64,000 nucleotides of DNA from Heloderma charlesbogerti (lineage: Eukaryota > Chordata > Lepidosauria > Squamata > Helodermatidae): NCBI GenBank assembly GCA_026122225.1, contig JANEZZ010002682.1, positions 992,001 through 1,056,000 on the forward strand. Reading direction: 5' to 3'. Positions within the stretch are counted from its first letter, which is position 1; each line of letters opens with the position of its first letter. The position numbers and the translations under genes are program-made. A model generated the notes under the pieces. The model made no database searches, was not told where the DNA came from, and worked only from the letters and a program-made list of their open reading frames with translations. Below, piece after piece: positions 23,601 through 35,600 of the stretch.

Positions 23601-26600
23601 CAAACACAGACCATCAGTCCAAGAGGAAATTTCCACAGCAAACTGAAAGACCACGCTGCAGCCGCTCCACGGATTCAATATTTATTTATTTATTTATTTA
23701 TTATTAAATTTATTAATCGCCCATCTGGCTGGTCACCCAGCCACTCTGGGCGATGTACAACATACAATAAAACAGTTTAAAACAATAAAATTCTACCATA
23801 AAAAACATTTTCTAAAATACCCTAACCCACCCCAAATGCCTGCCTGAACAACCACGTTTTTAATGCACGACGGAAGCTCATTAAAGAGAGGGCATGGCGG
23901 AGTTCCCTAGGAAGGGAGTTCCACAGAGTGGGGGCCATCACAGAAAAGGCCCTCTCCCTCGTCCCCACCAGTCTAGCTGTCCTGGCTGATGGGACAGGGA
24001 GAAGGCCATCCAAGGCTGATCTTGTTAAGCGGCCTGTCTGGTGCTGCTGGAGGCGCTCCTTAAGAAAGGCTGGGCCGGAACCATATAGGGTTTTAAAGGT
24101 CAAAACCAACAACTTGAATTTGGCCCGGAAAACAACTGGTAACCAGTGCAACTCCTTCAGCACTGGAGTGATGTGATCTCGCCGGCGGCTGCCTTTAATC
24201 AGGCGAGCCGCCGTGTTCTGTACCAGCTGCAGCTTCCGAACCGTCTTCAAGGGTAACTCCACGTAGAGCACATTACAGTAGTCTAAACGAGAGGAGACCA
24301 GGGCATGTACTACCGATGGGAGCAGATGGTCAGGAAGGAAGGGGCGCAGCCGCCGTATCAGATGGAGTTGATACAGCGCTGTCCAGCTCACAGCTGACAC
24401 CAGAGCCTCCATGGACAGCTGGGAGTCTAAAATGACCCCCAGGCTGCGGACCTGGTCTTTCAAGGGTAGCCATACCCCATTCAACACCAGTTCAACATCC
24501 CCCAGCCTCCTCTTGTCTCCCACCAAAAGTACCTCAGTCTTGTCAGGGTTCAGCTTCAGCTTATTCCTCCCCATCCAGCCACTCACCGTCTTCAGACATT
24601 TGGACAGGGATTCGACGGCCAACCTTGGTGAAGATTTGAACGAGAGGTAGAGCTGCGTGTCATCCGCATATTGATGACACCGCACCCCAAACCTCCTGAT
24701 GATAGCCCCCAGCGGCTTCACATAGATATTAAATAGCATCGGGGAGAGGATGGAACCCTGTGGCACCCCACGAGTGAGTGGCCACGGGTCCGAAACCTCC
24801 TCTCCCAGTGCTACCCTCTGGTACCTGCCGGAGAGGAAGGACCGGAACCACCGCAATACGGTGTCTCCAACGCCCAACCCCTCCAGGCGGTCCAGGAGGA
24901 TACCGTGGTCAACGGTATCAAAAGCCGCTGAGAGGTCGAGGAGAACAAGAGAGGAGCATTCACCCCTATCCAGAGCCCTCCTCATATCATCTACCAAGGC
25001 GACCAAGGCCGTTTCTGTCCCATGCCCAAGCCTGAAGCCCGACTGAAATGGGTCTAGATAATCAGTTTCTTCCAAGTGTGCCTTCAACTGCATCGCCACC
25101 ACCCGCTCAATCACCTTGCCCCAAAATGGCAGATTTGAGACTGGGCGAAAGTTGTTCAGAACTTGAGGATCCAAGGAGGGCTTCTTTAAAAGCGGTCTTA
25201 TCACTGCCTCCTTGAGGGCTGATGGCATCACTCCCTCCTCAAGGGAGGCGTTCACCACCGCTCTGATCCCCTCACCCTGTCTCTCTCTGCAGCCCATAAT
25301 GAGCCAAGATGGGCAAGGATCAAGTAAGCAGGTGGTCAGCCTTACAGATGAAAGCACCTTGTCCACTTCATCAGGAGGAAGAAGCTGGAACCGATCACTG
25401 ATATTTGGACTACTGAGCGGTGCTTCTTGAAAGGAGGCTCTCTAATCTGGGAACCCTTGGAGGCTTTGCACTCTCTCTCAAGGAGATGATGGGTCTATTT
25501 GCAGGTCACAACTAGGCGCTGAGGGTTAGTTCACCTGTGGGGCCTGCGACACATGCCAGCCACCACGGTGCATATGCAAGCCGTGGCGTGCCGTGCCTGG
25601 CTTGTTATGTCATGCAAACGTGGAGAGGGCGGTCGGTCGGCATGGTTAACAGGCCTTGGGCTGTGGATGGTTTGTTAAGCACGTTAACTGGGGTGCACGA
25701 CACGCCGCAGTGTGCCCCTGCTGCAGCCTGCATGGGCAACAGTAACCCATGGTGGCTGGCCGCGCTGTGCGAACCGTGCCAGTCTGCAATGGCAGACAAG
25801 CCTTGCCGTGGAAAACAAAACAGGGAGAGCCCTTGCTTGCCACCTTTGACCTTGCCCCGGGTGGGCGTTGGGTGTGCTCTACGGCACCATCTCAGTTCGC
25901 CCATGGTGAAGGTCCAACAGGCTTGTGTGCAATGAGAACATGTCCCAGGATTCACTCTCGTGCGCAGGGCAGCCAGCCCCATCACAGCACCCTCCAGATG
26001 TGTTGGACTACCACCCACATCATCCCCAACCAGCATGACCATGGTCTGGGTGGCCGTTCCTCAAGGGGCAGCCTGGGAGCCACATCAGACACTTCCTTTC
26101 CCCCCCACTCGCTGTCGCCTGAAGCTCCCAGTCCTGACCACTGTGTTTCTATAAGACTCTGGGCATTTACATATGTTTGCACGTTCACGGTACCACCTTA
26201 AAGCATGAGGAGGAACCGGAGCTTGACGGGAGCCCCTGCTTTTTGTGCAGAAGGTCCTAGGTCCAATCCCCGGCACCTCCAGTTACAACTCTCTCAGGGA
26301 ACACAGCTGGGAAAGACCCTTCTCTGCCTGAGACCCTACTCCACCACCAGCCGGAGGAGACAGTCCTGGGATAAAGGTACAAGGTGGCTTCATGCGGTCT
26401 TGACTGCTGGGTCTGGGAAACCTGTAGGTCTCTTGCTGCGCACGCGTGCGCGCACGCACACACACGGGAGAGCGATCTGGCCTGTCCTATGATGTAGCTG
26501 AGCTACACTTGCCCAGATGCTGCTATGAGCAAGAGCAGCTTTCTAGCACTTCTGTGGGCACGGCTGCAGCCAGCTGCAACGTGGCCCCTTTATGTCCTCG

Positions 26601-29600
26601 TTATGCAACTGGAGTGTTTTAGGGCTTGAGTTTGCTTCCCCCCCCATCTTCTTCCTTTTGTGTCGTGTCTTTTAGCATGCAATCCTGTGCATATTTAGAC
26701 AGAAAAAAGTCCTACAATTCCCAGCATGCAGCTGGGGAATGCTGGGAGTTGTCGGGAGTCTTTTCTGCCTGAATATGCATAGGCTTGTGCCCTTAGCCTG
26801 TAAGCCTGAGGGCAGGGCCTGCCTCATTTTTTAAAATCTTTGTAAAGCAAATAAAAATGTGTAAATTCTTTGTTGTTGTTATTTAATAACAACCACAATA
26901 AATGTTGCTCCAGTCATAGTATACCCTCCCCAAAGAGGTTTGCCTGGCATCAACACCCTTATCATTCAGATGCCAGGCAAATAGACGTTTATTTACCCAG
27001 GGATTTTAATTTAAGAGATGTTACTATTTTTAACTGAGGAAATTTTAGTTTGTTTTAAAGTTTTATCTGCTGTTTTCTTGCCTTTTTCTGTATTTTGTAT
27101 TTGTTTCATGGTGTACACCATCCTGAAATCTGATATGATGAAGGATGGCATTGGAAGGAAGGAAGGAAGGAAGGAAGGAGGGAAGGAAGGAAGGAAGGAA
27201 GAAGAAACGACAGAAGAAAGCTTTCCTCCCATCATATGTTGATTTTTGCAATTGTTCTGTGGGATCTGAGCCACTTCGCATTTTGCGGATCAGTGTATGC
27301 AGCATGAGAACCTCGTACCATCTGAGGCATGTAAATCCTATGTTTATTTCAGCACATTACGCCGTGATGAGCCACCACTGCCTAAAATTCCACACCGTGG
27401 GTGCATACACAGTGAGATGAATGCAGCTGCCTCTCTCGCATGGGGCATTCTCAGGTCAAACAAAGCACTGCCTCAGGTTGAGTGCAGGGCTGAAAATAAA
27501 GGCTACTGAGCAGAATCACGAGATCTCCTGGAGCAGACTGGGGACCCTTTGAACCTCTGCAAATCCCCACACTGGAATCCTCTCAATGCACACGTAAATG
27601 CATCAAGGGAAGCTCCCAGGATCTGCGTTACTTCAACTTACTGGGTGAAGGCGAGGGGACCTGTGAGGAGGTTTTGTGGGGAGGGGCCTGTTCGCTCTTC
27701 ACCAACGCTTCTTGGATTGCGCTGGGAGAGAAAATGTGTGGAACAGTGGCTGGACCCGCCTGGGGACTTGGGCACTGCTGGCCTGGGCTGAGCAGAATGC
27801 CGCTGTGGAATTCTGTTGCTCGGGATGCCTGGAAACAAAAGGCAGAGACAAGAACGCAAGGCAGGTTTTTCTGCATGTTGCCAGAATCAACACCCCTGCC
27901 CCCCTCACAAGCCCAAGACAGAAGATTTGTTTCTTACTCTGGCCATTCCAGATGGTGCAATTACAACATTGGGCTGGGAGATCCTCGGGGCCAGCACCCC
28001 ATCTCTTTTCATAGGCGCTGGAGTTACAATCACAGCTCTTGGCTGTCCCTGAAAGGCCGCTGAAAAACACAGCAGAAGATGGAACCAAGAGAGGAAAAGA
28101 AGCAGAGAACCATGACCTAGGGAGAAGGAGGTATGCACTGACACAGCCAAGCTGGTGCTCTCTGTCCAGCACTTAAAATGTATGTTTGTGAATCAGGCAT
28201 TGTTCTTACACATTCAAACACATTTACACAGAAGCTTAGGTCTGGTTAGTGCTGAAAAATAACGATTCTGGATTCTGTGTCTGGCATAGTCGTTCACACA
28301 AGGAGAGACGGTTTTGCGATTTCTCTGCATAGCACAGAAAACTGGATTTCAGCCCAGGTCACGACACTCTTGAAATGTGGGTCTGCAGTGAGTGGTGTGC
28401 CAAGCGCAACCTGGTTCGAGCGCAGGCTAATTTGGCTGGCATCTAGACCTACACAGCACAAGTCCGTTGTGGGTGTGCACTCACTGCTTGGGGGCCAGGT
28501 GTACTATCTTCCTCTAAGAACTGGCGCAACTGCTGCTTCCTGTTTCCAGCAGAACTCGGCTGTGTTGGCTGCTGATTGGCTGGCCCTTGTGACAATTACA
28601 AAGCCACTCTCCCACACGCAGGTATTCCAATTTTTTTTTTAAAGGACAGGTTGGCTTTTTAAACATGTCAAACATTTAACTTTTTTTTAAGCTTGCCTGA
28701 AGTATCAGGGGACAAACAAAATGAAAGAGAACATCAGTGTCTCATTTGGAGCTAAGTTATGTGTTTTTCTTAAAACAATTTTTAAGGGGGCAGGGAGAGG
28801 AGAGTTTCATGGGCGCCACTGAAGGTCCCTGTGGGTGCCATGGCGCCTGTGGGTGCTGCACTGGTGACCCGTCTTACACTGTCAGAAGATTGTTCTATCT
28901 AGCCCAGTTTGGCCGATACTGACTGAAGATGCCAGGACTGAACCTGGAGCCCTGTGTGTGCAGAGCAGGGGCTGGCCCACTGAATTACAGGCCTCCACAT
29001 GTAGCTGTTCACTGGAGGAAGCAGGATGCTGGACTTGATGGACCCACCTTCATCTGATCCAGCAGGGCAATTACCCCTGGGCACATGCAATCTCCTTGAG
29101 CTCAACTAAAGCAGTACCTGTGGATGCCTGAGCCTGAGGGATCTTTTTCAGAGCTAAGGTATTTCATCTGCAAGGTGATGCCTCTTCTGCCACACACAGA
29201 AGAGGAAGAGGCCGCCAAGTCCCTGGCAAGCACCCCAGCACTGCATCCACCAAGCTCAATAGGTTTTGGATGCACCGTGTGCCAACTCACACCCACCCTA
29301 CCCGACAGGGCAAAGACAGACACGCCAGGACCACTCACCGGGGGTGATGTAGGCACTGTTCAGCACCAAGGAGACTGTTTCGGGCTGTGGAGCAGGCACT
29401 ATCTTCTGCGGCTTCTTGGGCCTCGTCCCGCGGCTGGCCGTGGGGAGTGCAAAGGTGGTGCGCTGCTGCAGCTGAGCCACGTGGGCCTGGAGGGCCAGGT
29501 TGCCGGGCGCTCTGCCTCTCGCCGGCTGCTGGGTGGCTAGGAGGCCGGCCTGGCTGTGGCTGAAGGCGGTGGCGGGAACATTCTGCGTCGCAGTGGAGGA

Positions 29601-32600
29601 GGCCGTGTGGGTGATCACCAGCGATTTGCAGAGCCCGAACTTCAGGGTCTCCGGAGGAGGGAACAGGGGCCCCTGGGAAGTCACGCCAGCATTGAGAGGC
29701 AGCAGTGTCTGCTGAGGCGGCAGAGGAGGGACGCCTGGCGGAAGGAGTGCTGGAGCTGGGAACGGAGGCAGGAACGGAGGCTGGCTGCTCAGAGGTGGTT
29801 CTGAACTGAAGCCGGAGGGCGGCAGCAACGAATCCCTGCTCCTCGGGCTGAGGCACTGGTCTCCACCAATTTCCGCCACAGTGGGAATGATGGAAGCAGG
29901 CAGTGGGGTGGTAACGAGCCCACTGCTGAGGTTCGTGGGGGGCAGCGGATTGGGCAAAACACCTAAAGAGAGGTCCGAAGTCTGAAAAGAGAGTCGGGGC
30001 TCGTCAGACACGGGCAGATGGTAGTCGAGAACATTTGAAGCTCCAAACTGCTGCAAGTCAGGACAGCCAAACAGGACTCGGAACAGATTCCATGGTGGAA
30101 TTTGCCCAGCCCAACAAATAATTCCAAGAGAAGTCAACAGCTTCTCCCCACCCCCATTTTTATCAGCTATTCAGACACAGTCATGTTAGTTGTTAGAGTT
30201 GGCCTAGTGTAGTGGATAGTGTCCACCTTGGACTAGGAAAATCTGGGTTCAAAGCCCTGCTTGACAAGGAAGCTCATCTGGTGACCTTGGAGCCCACAAT
30301 CTCTCACCTAACTTATCTGATAGGGTCGTTGTGTGGATAGAATGGGGGTGGGCAGAGAAACCATACATGCCACCCTGAGCTCTTTGGAAGGTGGGCAGGA
30401 CAGATACATAACTAAGTAACAACTAACTTCTGGCATATTGAGAGGCTGGAAGAAAACACACATCTCTAAATGTCCCTGCCTCATCACTTGGACGTGTTTG
30501 CAACTCGCCATAGGTGACCACAACTCAGATCAAAAGGTTACAGTCAGCTCCCCCACCCCAAGCTCACCTACCACAGAGATACATAAAGCAGGCTGTGTGT
30601 GGCTATTTAGGGTACCCTGGAGGGCCAGAGCGAGACTCCAGGAGGGCCGGATTTGGCCCCTGAGCCTAAGGCTCTAAACCCCTGGCCAGCATCGCCTGGC
30701 TGTGGCTCCACAGGGCTTCAGACTGGCGTATTTCCTAGCCCACCTGGAGATGGCAGGGACTGAACCGGGGACCTTCTGCATGCAGAGCAGGTGCTCCGGC
30801 ACCGAGCTACAGCCCTTCCCCATTCTTACCTGGGAGGAGTGACTGCAAGCGTCTGCCAGGGCAGAACCAGAAGCGGGAGTGATGTTGCCAGAGAAGCTGC
30901 TGGGTGAACGATTGTTCAAGAAAATATCTGAGCAAAGATGGAGGAAGGAAGGCATGTGTTACAATCTCTTCTGGATGCTCCGATCCATTTTACAGCTGCA
31001 CTCTGCAACACTCCCATTTAAAAAGGGGAAAACTCTCACGGTACATCCAGAAATAAAACGAACAGAAAGGAAAAACGCACCTTGAACACTAAAAAAAGAA
31101 GAAGAAAGAATGAGCGAGCTTACGAATTAAGATGCTCCTCTTTCTTAAGATGGCCTTCTAAAACATTGTTTACATTTAATTTATGTATTGCAATAAAGGT
31201 TTGCCCTGTGTTTTAAATGAAAGATATTCTATATTAATAAATGTTATTTATCAACATTACAAGCTTACAAAAACTCATATCTGAGCTGTACCACATCAGG
31301 CTGCAGGTGGGGGCTCATCTGAGCAAATGGTTCTGCAGCAACAAAACGCTCTGTGCACAGAAAACCAGCATGTGCAGAGGGATCTTTTTCGGTTGCCAGA
31401 GAACTGTTCACTCATGTGATCTCCTGCCTGCATTTGGGGTGGGTTAGGGTATTTTAAAAAAAATGTTTATGGTAAAATTTTATTGTTTTAAATTGTTTTA
31501 TGGTGGGTTGTACATCGCCCAGAGTGGCTGGGTGACCAGTCAGATGGGCGATTAATAAATTTAATAAATAAATAAAATAAACCCGCAGCAGCAGTTTCCC
31601 GAGTAAGTATGCAGGGGCACTACCTCAGGCACATCCAAGGGTTTGCGTGTCGTTTCTGTAAAACTCTTACCTTGAAAAAACTCAAAACTATCCATGCAGT
31701 TTGGCTGAAGAGGGCAAAGTCCTGGCTGAATCATGTCAGCATTCCCCAAGTGTGCTGGAAAATTTCAAAGACAAAACAGAATCACAGGGTTGGAAGGGAT
31801 CCTGGAGATCATCTAGTCCAACCTCCCAGACATCGGAGAAGGCAAAGGGGGGACCTCTGCAATCCTCAGGATCAAGAGAGCCCCCCAAACATGACAGCCT
31901 AGTCTAGAGAATTCTCTAGACTTGGCCAGTAAGAAGTTTTGTATGTGAGAAAGGAATATCACGAGTCAGTGCCCAAGGAAATGTTTTTATCAAATGCTTC
32001 AGGCTTTTAAAACCCACTGAAGAATAAAGCATCTTCTGTAATACCAGCTACAGGTCTGCTTCTCTGAGTTTCTGCTTCCTGCTGCTACCTATTGACTTCT
32101 TGCCTGCAGAACTCTTCATCAGGCAAGACATCAATATAAAAACTATAAAAAAACATGCACTCCGCCACACATGTGCATACAGATCAGCCAATCGGAGGCT
32201 GACACTTTGTGCATCTGATGAAGTGGACAGCGTCCCCCAGCACGACCTTCTGAGACCACTCCTCCAGGAACGACATGCTCTGGGTGTGACCCCACCCCAG
32301 GACTAGCAGCCAATGGGAAGCACCTTTGGATAGCAAGGTACTTTTTCTAACGAGAAAAACAGAAGGAGTGAGAAGCAGCAAGCCTGATCTTCTGGAATGG
32401 CTCCTCTCCACAGGACACAGAAAAGAGCAACATCATACCTATCTCTCTGGGATTTGTCCAGGAGGTTGGCTGGTGAGAAGAGAGCGTGGAGAAGAGGGTG
32501 TCCGGCAACTCCGACATAAGCATGTCTGTGCTGAAGAGGGGGTCCAGTTCCATAGGAACTGGTGTCTCTCTGCCGCATATCCCCGGGTGCCAGAGGAGTA

Positions 32601-35600
32601 TGTCATCATCCTGGGGAGAAGGAAAGGAAAACACTGAACACGAGGGTCTGGAGCTGCACCTAAGCTAGCAAGCTTAGTGATAAAGCTTAGTGGGTCTAAG
32701 ACAGCCCTGGACTTCCTTTTTTTAAAGTAGAGCTTTTGGTACCTTCCCCAGAACAGACAAAGCAAAAGCTAACACAAAACCTACCAGGACCAAGCTGGAA
32801 AGGTCTTCATCTTTGTGTTTCTGTAACTGGAGAAGGAAAACAGAAAATGTTTTTTGCAAAGTTACAGCATGATTCCAGAGTTATCTGGATCTGAAGCTCT
32901 CATTTAAGTGACTCTTAGTGGGATGAAGCAAAAGTTTCTATGATTTATAATTCCCACACATGAGCCGGGACTATTTGCGTGTGACAACAGTATGTCTAAA
33001 TCAGATTTATTTATTTATTTTCAACTGATGTGTTTTTAATGTGTTTTTTTACTGATGTGTTTTAATTGGTGTGCTTATGTCTTAATTATGTTACATTTTA
33101 TCTGTATGTTATTACTGTTAACTATCTTGAGCACTATTTTTAGTGGAAAGATAGGATGCCAATAAAATAAACATACAAATAATCAAACATTTATTATTCT
33201 ATATCATCTAATTTAAACCAATGGAATTGAATTACTGACTCCTTCCTTCCTTATTTATTGCTTTATTTATTACATTTCTATACCACCCAATACCCAAAGC
33301 TCTCTGGGCAGTTCACAACAACTTTCAGAAGCAACTCACTGGTAAACTGTACCCTTTCTTTGCTTTCAGAAGGCCATTCACTGGTAAGCTGAACTATTTT
33401 CACCTAAAATATCAATTGCAAAACAGGCATACCCTTTTTTTGAAGTAGGTTCTCCACTTGTGATACTCTCGGATAACTACTTCTATCCGCCGTTTCCAAA
33501 ACTTCCCTTCTATTGCAATAGCCTAAGAAAAAATAAAATAAAAATGGGGGGGGGGGGAGAGAGAGAAAAAAATAGTTCAGGCAGGGTAACACAGTGAAAA
33601 GAAGGGAGAGTTCAGGACTGACCTCTGCTGAGAATGCATTAGGCCAGTTCAGACGCAACAGGAAGCCATGGCTGCCTGATCTGTGACTGAGCCAGCATGG
33701 GTCTTGGGCTTCTGTGACTTTCCCTCCTCTCCTTTTTCAAGGTGGTCAGAAGCATCCTCTTCTGCAACTACAGTCACTAGGGCTCAGCCGCTTCTCCTTC
33801 ACATGCTCCACTTCCTTCCCCTGGGGGTGCGTGAAGGCGATGTGTAGCTGAGCTGGTCTGCGTCGCTCCCCTTGGAAGAGCAATGGGGACTAGCCTGGCT
33901 TGGTGTGGGGCTTCCCTAACCAGGAAAGCCCGTGCAAAGTGAAGCCTGGTACCTGGGCCAAGCGCCGGGTGATCTGCCCGGCGCTTGGGCCAGGGAGCCA
34001 ATGACATCAGGTGGGTGTGGTCTCACCCACTGATGCCAGGGGTGTGGCCAGGCCCACCTGATGTCATACAGCCCACGGAGGGTTGGCTGGGTGGGGGTCT
34101 TCCAGCCCCTCACCCAAAAGCAGTTCTGCACCCTTGATGTAGGAGGAAACGAGGCCTTCTGTAACATCTGAACTAGGCCAATCAAGGTGATGAAGCACTT
34201 CACAAACATATATGCTCACATCCATGTACACGCAAGGCCCAAATTAGGAGGGTGACAGACACAAATGCTGCACCCTGAGCTGCAGCCCCATTAGAGTGAC
34301 AACAAAAATCCATAAACACTGGCAGAAAAAAAGGATCCAGATATGGGGAGCAGCCTTCCAGAAAACCTACACGGTGCCAGCTTTCAAATCCCTCCTCACA
34401 CTTCAATCTGAAGCGTCTCCTAGGGCTGACCCGTTTTAGCCTGTCATGCGCAACTGGAAGGAAGCCAACAGTCAAATAACAGCATTTGCTTATAAGACAC
34501 TGACTCCTTATATCCCTTGCCCCCCTCTCTCTCCTGTTGCCAAAATTCAGTGCAACCTTTGGAGGGCAGGAGCTTCTCTTTTTGTGAGTGTTTGTTCACC
34601 CCGCTTCTCTGTGAACCAGGCTATGGGAGCCATCAGCAACAGGGAATCCCACGCAAGAATTATTTGTGGAGAAAGGCAGAGCTCAGTGGTCCGGCACACG
34701 TGCTCTGTATGCAGAAAGCCCCAGGTTCAATCCCACAGTTTCCAGGTAGCCCTGGGAAAGACCTCTGTCTGAAACCTCGGAGGGCCGCTGCCAGTCAGGA
34801 GAGACCAGCCTCCCCTCACTGGTGCCCTCCAGATGTTTTGGACTTCAACTCCCATGAGCCCCCACATGCATGGCCAATGGTCAGGAATGCTGGGAGATGT
34901 CATCCAAAACATCTGGAGGGCACCAGGTTGGGTAAGGCTGGTGAAAACAATACTGAGCTAGCTGGACTCATGGTCTGACTTGGTAGGGGGCAGCTTCTTA
35001 TACTCAGATGTGTTCATATGTAGACGAGTGAAAGGGATGACAGGGGGAGGGGGGCCTAGTTTTCCATTCTGGACACAGAGGAGGGGGCCAGCATAGAAAT
35101 CAGCCTCTCCATAGGCCAGTAAAAAACCTTGCAGGCTAGTAACTTTTGTAGGCCTATTTACAAGAGTGCTGCAAAGCAGCGTGTATCGTGATAATAATAC
35201 AAGAGCTATGGAAACACAAGAAGGAGCAGACAATTTGATGCAAATTTATTTATTTATTATTATTGCATTTATATCCCGCCTTTTTTCCTCTTGCAAGGAA
35301 CCCAAGGTGGCTTACATTATCCTCCTCCTCTCCATTTTATCCTCACAACAACAACCCTGTGAGGTAGGTTGGGCTGAGAGTGTGTGACTGGCCCAAAGTC
35401 ACCCAGTGAGCTTCCATGGCTGAGTGGGGACTAGAACCCGGATCTCCCAGCTCCCAGACCAACACTCTTGCCACTACACCACACTGACATAAACCAAGCT
35501 GGCCCAGAGTATGAAAGGGGACTTCCCATACTGCAGGCACACTTTACTCGGAAGCACCTGCCTGACATACCTCGGGGCGCCGGTGCTCGTCTACCTCCAC

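Noticed and set aside
27011..27305. Frames across (GGAA)n on both strands
   Set aside because: They encode Lys/Glu/Gly or Phe/Leu/Pro/Ser repeat artefacts.
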